The notes beneath the pieces are model-generated. The model did not search any database. It was given only the letters and a program-made list of their open reading frames with translations, and was not told the DNA's origin. Source: Bacteroidia bacterium (GTDB taxonomy: Bacteria > Bacteroidota > Bacteroidia > Chitinophagales > JAUHXS01). From it: a DNA stretch of 64,000 nt. Positions 9,287-20,679 of this stretch are shown piece by piece. Positions within the stretch are counted from its first letter, which is position 1. Every line of letters begins with the position of its first letter. The stretch is from contig JAUHXS010000003.1 in the NCBI GenBank assembly GCA_030426955.1, positions 1 to 64,000 of the forward strand, read 5' to 3'. Made by a program: the position numbers and the translations under genes.

Positions 9287-12200
9287 ATGAATTTAGATCA
9301 TTTACTAGATCGGTTCATAGAAGATCCGAGAACCAACACTATTCAAGAAAGACTTAAGGAAAAAAATCCTCAAAAGTTTTATCTAAAGGGAATTTTACGC
9401 TCTGAAGATACCTTTGTATTATCATCTGTTTATAACCAGATTAACGGATATCATTTAGCCATTTTAAATGATAAAGAGGAAGCCGCTTATTTCCAAAACG
9501 ATCTCAAAAGTCTTTCAGGGAAAAAAGATATTTTCTTTTTTCCCGATTCATTTAAAAAGCCAGGAGTTTTTGAAGCAATCAACAGGAATAACGTTTTACT
9601 TAGAACCGAAACACTCAATCGACTAGTCAACAGCGAAAACAAAGGAGAGATAATTATTACCTATCCGGAAGCTATTTTTGAAAAGGTATTTCCTCCAAAA
9701 ACCTTATTAGAAAACACACTATCTATTAAAAATGGGGAGTCGTTAGGTATAGATTTTATGATCGAAGTTCTGAATGACTTGAACTTTGAAAGAACAGATT
9801 TTGTCTATGAACCCGGTCAGTTTTCTATAAGAGGGGATATTATCGACATTTATTCTTTTGGCAATGATTTTCCTTACAGAGTTGAGCTTTTTGGAGATGA
9901 AGTAGAATCCATTAGAACGTTTGACCCTGTTAGCCAATTGTCACAGAAGAAAATTACAAAAGTCACGATTATTCCCAATATTGATAATTCGAAATCAGGC
10001 GATGTCAACAACAAGGTTTCTTTAATTGATTTCTTACCCAAGCACACAACCATTTGGATTAAGAATGAAACCTTACTCCAAGATGCTGTCAAAAATCATT
10101 ATGAGAAACTAGAAACGGTATTGCCTAGCATAAAGACAGAGGAAGAAGAAGCCGATTATTTTAGCGGTAATATTGATCAGCATTTTGTTGAATCAAGTGA
10201 CTTATTGAAAGCGTTGCATCAAAAGCACAACGTACATTTCGGTAATCAAGAAATCGATGGTAATGCAATGGTCTTTAATGGCTTCCCTCAACCACACTTT
10301 AATAAGGATTTTAATTTTCTGATTCAGGATCTTAAGAAGAATTCAGCGAAAGGTTATGAAAACTACATCTTTGCTGAAAACCCTAAACAGTTTGAACGCT
10401 TCCATAACATCTTTGAAGATCGCCAAGCAGAGGTCAGCTTTCGCCCCATTAATAAAGCAATAAGCGAAGGGTTTGTAGATCAGGATTTAAAAATTGCTTG
10501 CTATACCGAGCATCAAATATTTAACAAGTTTCACAAATACCAAATCAAGCAAGGCTTTACCAAAAACCAGTCTTTGCTCATTAAAACACTGAAGGAGCTC
10601 AAGCCTGGAGATTATGTAACGCATATAGACCACGGAGTAGGAAAGTATTCAGGTCTGGAAAAAATAGATGTCGACGGAAAAATGCAAGAAGCCATCCGAT
10701 TGGTTTACGCTAATAATGATCTGCTATACGTTTCCATTAATTCCTTACACAAAGTGTCAAAATATGTCGGAAAGGATGGTACTGCTCCAAGAGTAAATAA
10801 AATTGGTTCGGATGCATGGGAACAGGTTAAACGAAAGGCCAAGAAACAAGTAAAGGATATTGCAAGAGATTTAATCCAGCTGTACGCCAAGCGAAAAGCA
10901 TCTAAAGGGTTTTCTTTTTCTCCTGACACTTACATTCAAAATGCTTTGGAAGCATCATTCATTTATGAAGATACCCCCGACCAGTTTAAAGCAACCCAAG
11001 ATGTCAAAAAAGATATGGAAGCCTCTCACCCGATGGATAGGCTGGTTTGTGGTGATGTAGGTTTTGGGAAAACAGAGGTGGCTATTCGAGCAGCTTTTAA
11101 AGCAGTAAATGACAGCAAACAGGTAGCCGTGCTTGTTCCCACAACTATTCTAGCATTGCAACATTATAAGACGTTTAAAGATAGAATTGGAGATTTACCA
11201 TGTAATGTAGATTATCTAAATCGGTTCAAATCTTCTGCTCAAAAGAAGGAGACACTTCAAAAATTGGAAGAGGGTAAAGTTGATATTCTGATTGGTACAC
11301 ATGCCATTATTGGCAAAAATGTGAAGTTTAAAGACCTTGGTTTACTCATTATAGATGAAGAACAAAAGTTTGGTGTTGCTGCTAAAGAAAAGTTGAGAAC
11401 GCTAAAGCATAATGTTGATACGCTTACACTTACCGCTACTCCTATTCCGAGAACATTGCAGTTTTCTCTAATGGGTTCTAGGGACCTTTCTGTAATCAAT
11501 ACTCCTCCTCCAAATAGACAGCCCATCAATACGGAGATGAATGTTTGGAATGATGAAATAATGCGCGATGCCATTTACTACGAAGTACATCGAGGTGGAC
11601 AAGTTTTCTTTATTCATGACCGTGTGAAAAATATTGAAGAGATTGGTGCTATGCTACAAAAGCTCTGTCCTGATTTAGATATGGCAATAGCCCATGGACA
11701 AATGGATGGAGCAAAGCTGGAAAAAATATTACAAGAATTTGTGGAAGGAAAGTATGATATACTGCTATCCACAACCATAGTAGAGTCTGGTATAGATATT
11801 TCCAACGTAAATACCATTATCATTAATAATGCACATCAATTTGGATTGAGCGACCTACATCAGCTGAGAGGTCGGGTTGGACGATCTAATAAAAAAGCTT
11901 TTTGTTATTTATTTGGACCACCGTTATCTACTCTGACACCAGAGGCACGAAAACGATTACAAACGATAGTGGATTATTCCGACTTAGGCAGTGGGTTTAA
12001 CATTGCCATGCGAGACCTTGATATTAGAGGTGCTGGAAATATTTTAGGGGGTGAACAAAGTGGTTTTATTTCTGAGATTGGCTTTGATATGTATCAGAAA
12101 ATTTTAGATGAAGCCATGCTTGAACTCAAGGAAACTGAGTTTAAAAGTCTTTTTGAAGAAGAAATAAAACACAAACAAGAATTTGTCAAACATTGTCAGC

Positions 12201-12670
12201 TAGAAACTGATTTAGAAATATTGATTCCCGATAACTACATTAGAAATATCAATGAGCGACTTAGTATCTACACGGAACTTAATAACCTCAAAACGGAAGA
12301 AGAATTAGAAACTTTCAAAGAACAACTTATTGACAGATTTGGACCATTGCCAAATCAGGTTTTAGAATTAATAGATGCAATACAGTTGCAGTGGGTAGGT
12401 AAAAAGTTAGGCTTTGAAAAAATTATAATAAAGAAAACTGTTCTCAGAGGTGTCTTCATCGAAAATCAATCTTCCCTATTTTATGAGTCGGATGTTTTTG
12501 GAAGAATTTTAAAATATATACAATTTAACCATCATATCGGCAAGCTAAAACAAACTAATAAATACTTGATGCTCACTAAAGATGGTATTAACAATATTGA
12601 AAAAGCTAAAACTCAGCTAGATGAAATATGGAGCGGTATTGCAAAAACAGAGGTAGTTGCTAGCCATTAA
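9287..12670 (+). CDS. mfd: Transcription-repair coupling factor
   Basis: The product, 1127 residues, is an ATP-driven DNA translocase that displaces RNA polymerase stalled at lesions and recruits the UvrA excision machinery. Residues ~10-230 are UvrB-like. The RNA-polymerase-interaction (CarD/TRCF) domain starts near 437 (LKPGDYVTHIDHGVGKYSGL). The helicase has Walker A GDVGFGKTE near 590, DEEQ near 688, the TATPIPRTL motif and the Q-L-R-G-R-V-G-R motif. The C-terminal TRCF domain begins near 960. Length and motif order are normal for Bacteroidota Mfd. The ATG start aligns with the usual N-terminus. Confidence 0.97.
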   Translation: MNLDHLLDRFIEDPRTNTIQERLKEKNPQKFYLKGILRSEDTFVLSSVYNQINGYHLAILNDKEEAAYFQNDLKSLSGKKDIFFFPDSFKKPGVFEAINRNNVLLRTETLNRLVNSENKGEIIITYPEAIFEKVFPPKTLLENTLSIKNGESLGIDFMIEVLNDLNFERTDFVYEPGQFSIRGDIIDIYSFGNDFPYRVELFGDEVESIRTFDPVSQLSQKKITKVTIIPNIDNSKSGDVNNKVSLIDFLPKHTTIWIKNETLLQDAVKNHYEKLETVLPSIKTEEEEADYFSGNIDQHFVESSDLLKALHQKHNVHFGNQEIDGNAMVFNGFPQPHFNKDFNFLIQDLKKNSAKGYENYIFAENPKQFERFHNIFEDRQAEVSFRPINKAISEGFVDQDLKIACYTEHQIFNKFHKYQIKQGFTKNQSLLIKTLKELKPGDYVTHIDHGVGKYSGLEKIDVDGKMQEAIRLVYANNDLLYVSINSLHKVSKYVGKDGTAPRVNKIGSDAWEQVKRKAKKQVKDIARDLIQLYAKRKASKGFSFSPDTYIQNALEASFIYEDTPDQFKATQDVKKDMEASHPMDRLVCGDVGFGKTEVAIRAAFKAVNDSKQVAVLVPTTILALQHYKTFKDRIGDLPCNVDYLNRFKSSAQKKETLQKLEEGKVDILIGTHAIIGKNVKFKDLGLLIIDEEQKFGVAAKEKLRTLKHNVDTLTLTATPIPRTLQFSLMGSRDLSVINTPPPNRQPINTEMNVWNDEIMRDAIYYEVHRGGQVFFIHDRVKNIEEIGAMLQKLCPDLDMAIAHGQMDGAKLEKILQEFVEGKYDILLSTTIVESGIDISNVNTIIINNAHQFGLSDLHQLRGRVGRSNKKAFCYLFGPPLSTLTPEARKRLQTIVDYSDLGSGFNIAMRDLDIRGAGNILGGEQSGFISEIGFDMYQKILDEAMLELKETEFKSLFEEEIKHKQEFVKHCQLETDLEILIPDNYIRNINERLSIYTELNNLKTEEELETFKEQLIDRFGPLPNQVLELIDAIQLQWVGKKLGFEKIIIKKTVLRGVFIENQSSLFYESDVFGRILKYIQFNHHIGKLKQTNKYLMLTKDGINNIEKAKTQLDEIWSGIAKTEVVASH

Positions 12671-12864
12671 TTAACTTATATTTTTTACAGAAAAAATACC
12701 TACAAATTTATCACACTTATCACAATATTTATTTTCTATGTCGATGATTATCACACGATTGATTGTTTTTAGAATTTTAAAGACTGCTATTAGTATCTCT
12801 TTTGCCTTTTTGGTCTTATTTTATTAGATTTAATAGAGCCTTTTACTTTATCAAGTCGAGCTAT

Positions 12865-15800
12865 ATGAAAAGTATAATACACATCATTGTTTATTTAATA
12901 ATATTCTCTAATTATTTATTTGCCAATAAAGATCTATATTTTGAAGAAAATAAAGGTCAAGTAACCGACGCACAGCATCAAGCTAATGAAGAAGTTTTAT
13001 ATAGATTACATACCTCTGAAGTTAATTTTTATATAACAGACTATGGGTTGACTTGGATACTTTATGAAACGAGAGAAAAAGAAGATTCAAAAACCACAGC
13101 TAATGCTAATAAGCACATTCATGAAACCAATACTGACGATATAGAAATATATTGGAATAGAGTAAACATGAAACTATTGAATGCCGACATTAAAAAGTAC
13201 AATATTAGCACATTTCAACCTTCAGAAAGTATTAACAATTATTATTTAGGACATCATCCCGAAGGAATTGTAAATGTGAAATCATTTGCCAAAATAAAGA
13301 TAGCATCAGTATATCCTGGAATAGATTGGGTTATCTACAGCGAGAATAGTAAAATCAAGTATGAGTTTGTTGTACACCCGAATGCAGATCCAAGTCTTAT
13401 TAAATGGACATATGAAGGCGCTGATAATAGCGCAGCTACAACAGATGGAAGCATAGTACTTGAGTGTAAATTAGGAAAAGTAGAAGAACTAAAGCCATAT
13501 ATATATCAACATACGCAAAGCTCTAAGAAAGAGATTGGCAGTAGCTACATTCAGTCAAATAAAGTTTGGCGATATAATATTGCTTCATATGATAAAGGAC
13601 AGCAGTTGGTAATAGATCCCGAGTTGAGCTGGGGAACATATTTTGGAAAAGAAACAGGTGGGTCCTTTTCAGATGTTAAGTATTATGAACAGGAAGATGC
13701 TTTATATATTGTGGGACGGTCTAGCGATTTTTTTATAGAATCATCAGAGGGTAATACATTTCAAGGAGTACACGCAGGAGGAGGCGATATTGTTGTGATG
13801 AAGTTGCACGATGAGGGTGGTATTATGTGGAGCACCTATTATGGAGGAAGTGCTCTTGAGTTTGTTTATAGCTGTGCAGTAGATTCAGGTGGCAATGTGT
13901 ATGTAGTAGGAGAAACAGAGTCTAATAACTTTCCAGTAGCAGCTCACTCAGGAAGTTGGTATCAAGATACGCGTAATGACTGGCGAGATGGAGTGATATT
14001 TAAACTTGGAAGTACTGGGTTAAGAGATTGGGCGAGTTATTTTGGAGGAAGCGGATTTGTATTTGATCGCATAGACTGCATAGAAATTGACAAAACAACC
14101 AATGACGTTATTTTTTCAGGCTATACTACTTCCGATGATTTATTAGATAGTATAATTTCACCAAGCTCTTACAAAAGTACAACAGGTGCATCTGACAACC
14201 TTTTTATTGTTAAAATCCAACCAGATGGTACTTCTATATGGGGCACGTATTTTGGAACAAATTCTGGCGGGGAAACACTAAGGGGTTCGGCAATAGATGG
14301 TTTTGGGAATACGTTCTTTATAGCTTATGCAGATGCAGCAGGGATACCTTTAGTAGCAGAAACACCACAGTCTTTTCAAAAGTCATATACGCTTGACAAT
14401 GAAAGTTACTTGTTCAAGTTTTCTCCTGATGGCGAGTTGCTATGGTCTACTTATTTTGGCGATAATGTAGATGATAGGGGTATAGATATTAGTATCGGAA
14501 ACTGTAATGAAGTATTTGTTATTGGGGAAATAGAACAAACTACAACTAATTTTCCTTTGCTAGCTACGGGAAATGCGTACTATCAAGATCAAGTCTTAGG
14601 ACCAACTAATTTATACGTTGGTAAGTTTTCAAACACAGGTGAGCAACTATGGACCACATTTTTGGGAGGAACTGGTACATTATACCTTAGTAACGAGTGG
14701 AGAGTAGAAGCTGCGCCCAATGGCAATACTTACATAGTAGGAGGTGTTCAAGGCGGTGACTTCCCTGTAAAGTATAAACCCAATGATTGGAGAGTAGAAA
14801 CTAGATCAGGTCCTACCGATGTGGTATGTGTCCAGTTTGATGCAGAAAACAAGTTGAGGTGGTCAACCTTTATGGGTTCCCCTATGGGCTTCGGAGATTT
14901 CGGTACTGGAATAACTTTTAATGAAGATAATGAGGTGTTTTTTATAGGAGCATGGGCAAGAGCTGGCTCTAATGCATTACAAGATCCTGGCGGCACGGCA
15001 TACTATCAAGCAACAACTGGAGCCACTGGAGATGCGTTTTTAGTGAAATTTTCTCCAATTTGCCCATCTATTACTTACTCTAGCCCTTGTTTGTGCCGGA
15101 AAGACTCTATTGCTGCGGAAATTAATAATGCTACAAGTATCAATTGGAATACTTCGGGATTAACTAACCCAATAGAATATTATCCCAATGAGGATACGAC
15201 AATAATTGCCTATGTTTCTAATGCCTTATGTACTGATACAATTATAATTCCTATTACCGTTTATCTAGAAGATGCCAATGTCAATGGAGATACGATTGTT
15301 TGCCAAGGAGACTCCGTCGCTTTATCAGCAAGTGCTATGGAGGGTGAATTTTTTGTGTGGAGTAATGGAGATAGTGGACTAACAAGCACTTATTTTCCTT
15401 CCTTTGATGATAGTATGGTTATATCCATATTCCCTTTTTATGCAAATTGTAATACCCAATTGCCCTTTAAGCTCTTAGAACAGGATACCATAGGAACAGT
15501 TAGCAATGATACCTCCGTATGTTTCGGTGAGGAGCCACTAATATTGTTAGCCTCAGGAGGTGACGAGTATGAGTGGGGTAGTAGTAATACTGATAGTGTA
15601 GAAGAGGTTTTTGTCTTGACAGACACGGTTTATAGCGTTGTTATAACAGATACGACTACTGGATGTGCAGATACACAATTTGTAAATATTTCAATTATAG
15701 AAAGCAATATGATCTCTATTGAGGGAGATAGTATTGCTTGTATAGGAGATACTATTTCTCTGACTGCTATTGGTACTGATAATCATACATGGAGCACTGG

Positions 15801-16200
15801 TAGTAATAGTTCAACTATCCAGATTGTATTTAGTGGCAACACTACCGTTACCGTAACTACAGAAGATAGTTCAGGCTGTATTGATAGTTCCGCATTTAGT
15901 TTGCTTGAAGACGAAACTGGTATGTGTGAAAAGATAGATACAACGACCATGTTAGATATTTTCATACCAAATGTTTTTGCGTTGAATGGTACAAATAGCC
16001 TTTTTTCAGCGTTAGTAAAAGGTTCGTATCAAAGTTTTAATATGATTATCTATGATCGCTATGGTAATGAGATTTTTTATAGTAATAATCCTAGTGAAAA
16101 ATGGGATGCTTCAAACGGAGAAACACAACAGATATACATTTATAATGTTACATTAAATGGTACTGAAAGATATGTTGGGAACGTTTTGTTGCTAGATTAA
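12865..16200 (+). CDS. Secreted SBBP-repeat protein, T9SS type B sorting signal
   Basis: The start is taken at ATG 12865, which gives a signal peptide (MKSIIHIIVYLIIFSNYLFA); the frame extends upstream only to a TTG at 12802 and would spoil that signal. The mature N-terminus (FEENKGQVTDAQ...) is the domain typical of SBBP proteins. Residues ~258-728 are beta-propeller repeats of form W-x-T-Y-F/Y-G-G/T-N. Then come three Cys-containing Ig-like repeats (D-S-V-A/D-T-I-x-L-x-A-x-G). The last ~80 residues (FIPNVFALNG ... YDRYGNEIFYS) are a T9SS type B domain. It is a 1111-residue surface or secreted protein whose ligand cannot be read from sequence. Confidence 0.87.
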   Translation: MKSIIHIIVYLIIFSNYLFANKDLYFEENKGQVTDAQHQANEEVLYRLHTSEVNFYITDYGLTWILYETREKEDSKTTANANKHIHETNTDDIEIYWNRVNMKLLNADIKKYNISTFQPSESINNYYLGHHPEGIVNVKSFAKIKIASVYPGIDWVIYSENSKIKYEFVVHPNADPSLIKWTYEGADNSAATTDGSIVLECKLGKVEELKPYIYQHTQSSKKEIGSSYIQSNKVWRYNIASYDKGQQLVIDPELSWGTYFGKETGGSFSDVKYYEQEDALYIVGRSSDFFIESSEGNTFQGVHAGGGDIVVMKLHDEGGIMWSTYYGGSALEFVYSCAVDSGGNVYVVGETESNNFPVAAHSGSWYQDTRNDWRDGVIFKLGSTGLRDWASYFGGSGFVFDRIDCIEIDKTTNDVIFSGYTTSDDLLDSIISPSSYKSTTGASDNLFIVKIQPDGTSIWGTYFGTNSGGETLRGSAIDGFGNTFFIAYADAAGIPLVAETPQSFQKSYTLDNESYLFKFSPDGELLWSTYFGDNVDDRGIDISIGNCNEVFVIGEIEQTTTNFPLLATGNAYYQDQVLGPTNLYVGKFSNTGEQLWTTFLGGTGTLYLSNEWRVEAAPNGNTYIVGGVQGGDFPVKYKPNDWRVETRSGPTDVVCVQFDAENKLRWSTFMGSPMGFGDFGTGITFNEDNEVFFIGAWARAGSNALQDPGGTAYYQATTGATGDAFLVKFSPICPSITYSSPCLCRKDSIAAEINNATSINWNTSGLTNPIEYYPNEDTTIIAYVSNALCTDTIIIPITVYLEDANVNGDTIVCQGDSVALSASAMEGEFFVWSNGDSGLTSTYFPSFDDSMVISIFPFYANCNTQLPFKLLEQDTIGTVSNDTSVCFGEEPLILLASGGDEYEWGSSNTDSVEEVFVLTDTVYSVVITDTTTGCADTQFVNISIIESNMISIEGDSIACIGDTISLTAIGTDNHTWSTGSNSSTIQIVFSGNTTVTVTTEDSSGCIDSSAFSLLEDETGMCEKIDTTTMLDIFIPNVFALNGTNSLFSALVKGSYQSFNMIIYDRYGNEIFYSNNPSEKWDASNGETQQIYIYNVTLNGTERYVGNVLLLD

Positions 16201-16300
16201 TCTTTCTCCAGTTATAACATAACTTAAGTACTCAGAGCCTTTTGTTCAATATCACTAGAACGGTCTTTATTTTGATTGGTTTTCCCAAACGGTTGTGGTA

Positions 16301-18892
16301 TTACTCTATTACTGTAATATTACCTGAAGTAGTAAAGTCATCGCCATTTTTTAGCGTACCACTCATTGCATATAGATAAACACCAGCGTTAACTTTTTTG
16401 TTATTCTGATTAGTTGCACCCCAGTTAATATTAAGATCATTAGTAACGTATAGTAGCTTCCCAAATCGATCATAAATGCTTGTTTCCAAAAAATCAAGTG
16501 CGGTAGATTCTATTTTAAAAGTGTTATGAACTCCATTTAAGCTTACAATATTTGGAACAAAGAAGTTGCTATCGCAGTTAACTGGAGTAATTGTAAAAGT
16601 ATCTTCAACCACACAGCCTTTCTTATTGCCATAAATAATATAGCTAGTTTGTTTTTTTTCATCAAATATAAACGCAGGACCAATGCTAAAAATGTTATTG
16701 GGATTATTTAAATGTGCCCATTGGAAGGTGTTTACATTATTTCCTGTTGCAAAAATAACTGTACTTTCATCGTTACAAACCTCTTGATCAGCAACAGCAT
16801 TTAAAGTCAAATCTTCAGAAGAAAGACTTACACTATCCCAGTTGTTATCATAGTTACACTCATATTCGTCAAAGGTACCCCCTGTTTGTGTATTAGGCAT
16901 TAAACTACCATCCTGATTGGCATAAGCAAATAAATCGTAATCACCGAAAGGTAGTTTAAAAACCATAGACTCACAGAAGCCATTATCCAATTTTGAGTAT
17001 ATAGACTTTATTTCTAAAAGAGATCCACTAGTTGTTGGATCACCATTAAATAAAGTTACTTGCATTCCAGCAGCAAAAGAATCTGATCCTACATTGCAAA
17101 TGGAAACTATGATATTGTACTGACAACTATCAAAGCTCACACTATCGATTGTCAACATCGCATCTCCTACATAGCTATGAATTGGATCTCCATTTTGATC
17201 GGTAATAGGTACTTGTTGCAAAAAAGCATTTAACTCTGAAACATTTTTAATATTCTGCTGTTGCACTGGCACCGTTAAATCATCATTGATATTTACGACA
17301 GCATACATTTGTTGATTCATTACCCTTCTTGTAGGAACCCAGTCATTATTTACCCCTTTAAAAGCAACAATCTTTGCACTATTGTCATCGGGCGCAGACA
17401 TTGTTGTTCCGCTAGTCGCATCACAGTAGCAAACTATATTTGCATGTCCATCACTATTAACATCAACTATTGTTGGATATTCAGATACTGTTATCGATCC
17501 ACATTCAAAAGAGGAAAGCACATCTCCTGATGCCCCATCAAATACAAACAAACTATCTTCATCCCTAAAAGCTACTTCAACGGCTCCATCCCCATTAAAA
17601 TCAAAAGCGGAACAGGTTGTTAAATCGGATGATTGATCCTTAGTGATATGTCCCCATTTCTCTGTCATGTCATTGTCAATAACGATTAGAACACTCGCAC
17701 CACCTATTCCTATTTCTAGTTCTCCATCTCCATCAAAATCTGCTACAGAGGGTATTCCGCTTGTTAAAGTATTATTGGGTGTATTACTGCTCATCTCCAT
17801 AACGAAGGTATTGCCTATTTGCTTTTTTGTTCTAGGGTCCCAAACATATATCCTACCACCGTCTCCTGTCAATGAGTCTATTCCTGAATTTACTATAATG
17901 TCCAGCTCTCCATCATTGTTAAAGTCAGCAACAGCTGTGAAACCATCTTGAGCTGGATAGTTTCCTTCAATGCTATCTAATAATTGAGAGGCTATTGACA
18001 CATTACCAGAAATAGGTGAAGTAATGTTAACGCTATACACCATATTACCACAAATAAGTTCTAATCCTGCACAGTCAGCACAATATGAATCATCTAATAT
18101 GTCACAAGCAAAAGGAAAAGCAAAGCCATAACTTTTTTCACCGTTTGGCTTTCTAGAGTTTGAACCAATATTATTACCCATTCCTCCCTGCATCATTTTC
18201 ACTCCTGAGCTAGCATTGTATATTTGATTTCCTGTATAAAGCTCTACAATACCATCAGCATTAAAATCAGCTACTCCTACGGACCAAGATTTTCCAGAAC
18301 CTCCCCAGCCACCATTATTTGGCGGTGGCGGTATATAACCAACAGAGTCTTGACAAGCCCACCTTTCTTGCCACTTTTTGCTTGATTTATTGTACTCGTA
18401 ACATCTTAGTATGCTCCAATAATCTACGTAAAAAATCTCTCCATAACCATCTTTATTAATATCTGCTATAGCCGGTGGACCATTATGGTACCACATGGAA
18501 GGACAGATTACACAATCTTGCACAGCTCCTGTCATACCATCTAAAATGTAAATGGTATCATTATCTCTATAAACGCCTGCAAATGCTTCATATCCTAATA
18601 ACTCTACTATTCCATCATTATCTATATCTCCTGCAGGAACGGTAGCTCGTGAATCAAATAGTGAAGGGCTTTCCCAAAGTTTTTCAATAGTGAAAGGTAT
18701 ATCTGGACAACCTGTCACAGGTGGAATAGCTCCTAAATAAAAATCACTACAGATTGCTTTGTCAATGCAATCTCCGTCAAAACAATCTACCAACCCATCT
18801 CCATCATTGTCAATGCCATCTCCACAAAGTGTTTCTTGCGCTGAAGTCGAAATAGCAATTAGAAATAAAATGTACAATATTGATGCCCTCAT
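16301..18892 (-). CDS. Secreted FG-GAP/VCBS-repeat protein, T9SS type B sorting signal
   Basis: The 863-residue protein has a signal peptide (MRASILYILFLIAISTSAQ). A Cys-rich Asp-loop segment follows (CGDGIDNDGDGLVDCFDGDC), a calcium-binding-like motif common in secreted Bacteroidota proteins. FG-GAP/VCBS propeller blades span ~60-500 with repeated D-x-D/N-x-D-G-x-x-E/D-I/L (for example DFDGDGELEIGIGG and DFNGDGAVEVAF). The last ~85 residues form the T9SS type B domain (TSIYDRFGKLLYVTND). The start codon overlaps the stop codon of the upstream YCF48-like gene by one base (TAATG), so the two are probably translationally coupled. Confidence 0.88.
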   Translation of the reverse strand: MRASILYILFLIAISTSAQETLCGDGIDNDGDGLVDCFDGDCIDKAICSDFYLGAIPPVTGCPDIPFTIEKLWESPSLFDSRATVPAGDIDNDGIVELLGYEAFAGVYRDNDTIYILDGMTGAVQDCVICPSMWYHNGPPAIADINKDGYGEIFYVDYWSILRCYEYNKSSKKWQERWACQDSVGYIPPPPNNGGWGGSGKSWSVGVADFNADGIVELYTGNQIYNASSGVKMMQGGMGNNIGSNSRKPNGEKSYGFAFPFACDILDDSYCADCAGLELICGNMVYSVNITSPISGNVSIASQLLDSIEGNYPAQDGFTAVADFNNDGELDIIVNSGIDSLTGDGGRIYVWDPRTKKQIGNTFVMEMSSNTPNNTLTSGIPSVADFDGDGELEIGIGGASVLIVIDNDMTEKWGHITKDQSSDLTTCSAFDFNGDGAVEVAFRDEDSLFVFDGASGDVLSSFECGSITVSEYPTIVDVNSDGHANIVCYCDATSGTTMSAPDDNSAKIVAFKGVNNDWVPTRRVMNQQMYAVVNINDDLTVPVQQQNIKNVSELNAFLQQVPITDQNGDPIHSYVGDAMLTIDSVSFDSCQYNIIVSICNVGSDSFAAGMQVTLFNGDPTTSGSLLEIKSIYSKLDNGFCESMVFKLPFGDYDLFAYANQDGSLMPNTQTGGTFDEYECNYDNNWDSVSLSSEDLTLNAVADQEVCNDESTVIFATGNNVNTFQWAHLNNPNNIFSIGPAFIFDEKKQTSYIIYGNKKGCVVEDTFTITPVNCDSNFFVPNIVSLNGVHNTFKIESTALDFLETSIYDRFGKLLYVTNDLNINWGATNQNNKKVNAGVYLYAMSGTLKNGDDFTTSGNITVIE

Positions 18893-20643
18893 TACTTAAT
18901 TATTTGAATCTTCTCCTTAAAAACTATCTTTTCTTGATTTGTTAGTTTTAAAAAATAAGCGCCTGATTGCAAAAATGTTAGATCTGCTGTTCTATTATCA
19001 TCAATCAATTCGTTCATAAGTACCTGTCCATTAAGACTCATTACTTTCATATTATATTGTGTAGATTTTGAGAATTCGAAATAGATTATCCCAGATCCAA
19101 TACTTGGGTAAACTCTTGCTACAGCGTTTTCATAATTGTTAATTCCTGAGCAATAATCGATATTAATTGTTTTGAATGTTGAATCTTTACATCCTGTTGA
19201 TGTATCGCATATCTTGAGCTTCACATTAAATTGTCCTGGAAAAAAATAAACATGCTCTGCATCTTCAATATCAATTGATCCCGTGTTGTCTCCAAATTCC
19301 CAGTTGGAGCAACCATAATTTCCTGAAGAGGTATTCTCAAATGAAAAAGAAGCAAAACCATTTTCAAGGCAAGGAGTTGAATCAGTAATAATAAATGAAG
19401 CGTTTGTATTATTTTGTAAAATGGTTACCGAAATGCTGTCTGATAAAGAACAATTCCCTTTAGTGATTTGTACTGAATACGTTCCCGTCGCCATCACAGT
19501 AATAGCATTCGAAGTTTCTGCCGTGCTCCAGAGATAGCTATTTTCGCTACCTCCTGCTTCCAGTAAAGCCTCCGAACACGTTGTAATATCATCTTCCAAA
19601 TTACTTTGCAAATCAGAAATTTCATATGCTTCAGTAGAATCTAAAAACTCACACCCTTTATAGTTTAATATGACCCAATGAGCGCCACTCTCTGTAATTA
19701 CCAATTCACTGTCTACTGAATTATCTGACCAAACATAACTTATAAAATCCCCGTCGGGATTGAGCAATAGAGAGTCACAGTAAATTCCAGCTGATGGCCA
19801 AGTTGGATAATGCAATTCAGTCACATAAATTGAATCGACAGATGTATCGGCTTGACAAACACTATCTGGAACAGATGGGAATGAAGCCTCTAAATAAATA
19901 GTATTAAAGCCTTGTTTATTAATTTGAACCGTAGCTGTCTCAGATGTATCAAACTCATTACCATCAATCCTCCATTTATAATTCCAGCTAAACAATTGGT
20001 CGCAAGTGGATATAGTTTGAAAAATACCAAAATCACCAGGGCACATCGTGTCTTGAAAACTAAAGTTTGCTATTGGACAAAGTTCTGATCCAGAATTTGT
20101 TTTAAATATCCAATGTGGAGATCCACCAACGTATCCTGTTTTATGGTCTGTAAAAAATAGTGTCCTCATGTTCATGTTAAAAAAGTCTAAACAGCCCATT
20201 TTTGAAAAACCATTCCAAGTAACGCCCCCATCATATGTTTTCATTATCAGACCATTATCTCCTGCTATATATCCAATATTCTCATTGACGAAGAATACGG
20301 TCATAATATTATCAGCACCTCCATTATCGTAAAGTTTAGTGCTATCCCAAGAAAGTCCTCCATCAGTTGTCTGATAGTAATACCCATCATTACCTACAAT
20401 GTGACCATTTAAGTCTGATGTAAAGACAATATCATTTAAAATTTTTGTAGTAGGAAAACTTTGCAATGCCCAATTAAAGCCTTGATCTTCTGTTCTCCAT
20501 ACCTCTCCGCCATTGCCCACAATAAAGCCTGTATCATTATTGATAAAAACGACATTATTAATTGGTTTTGTTGTCGGTTGTGAAATTGTCCAAGAAAATC
20601 CTGAGTTAGTTGTTTTGGCAATTTCTCCAGAACCATTGACCAT
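18892..20643 (-). pseudogene. C-terminal part of an amber-interrupted YCF48-like T9SS type A protein
   Basis: From the first internal ATG (20643) this encodes 583 residues with no signal peptide, yet it carries a T9SS type A domain at its end (VYPSIGSGIIYFEF ... IQIIK), which makes no sense for a protein that cannot enter the periplasm. The same frame is open upstream to 20679 and meets the stop at 20680-20682; beyond it lies the signal-peptide part. YCF48/BNR-like blades (T-x-D-x-G-x-x-W) run over ~1-180, then Cys-rich Ig-like and PKD-like regions (CSNWEFGDN). I read it as the larger part of one ~716-codon gene. It is followed without a gap by the FG-GAP gene. A true second start giving a cytoplasmic product is the unlikely alternative. 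Confidence 0.75.
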
Positions 20644-20679
20644 AAATACAGTAGAGTCGTTGACAACTTCTAGACTTAA

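Noticed and set aside
11257-11574. A 105-codon minus-strand frame inside mfd
   Set aside because: It is antisense to the helicase domain of mfd, whose motifs are intact, and has no recognisable protein features.
12671-12864. Possible upstream extension or separate gene before the SBBP protein
   Set aside because: The frame reaches only a TTG at 12802 and the extension would precede a good signal peptide; the rest is AT-rich with no coding signal.
17643-17951. A 102-codon plus-strand frame
   Set aside because: It is the antisense of the calcium-loop repeats in the FG-GAP protein gene; repeated Asp/Gly codons leave the opposite frame open.
20436-20666. A 76-codon overlapping minus-strand frame near the amber stop
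   Set aside because: It is out of frame with the YCF48-like blades; the continuous blade pattern is in the frame that contains TAG.
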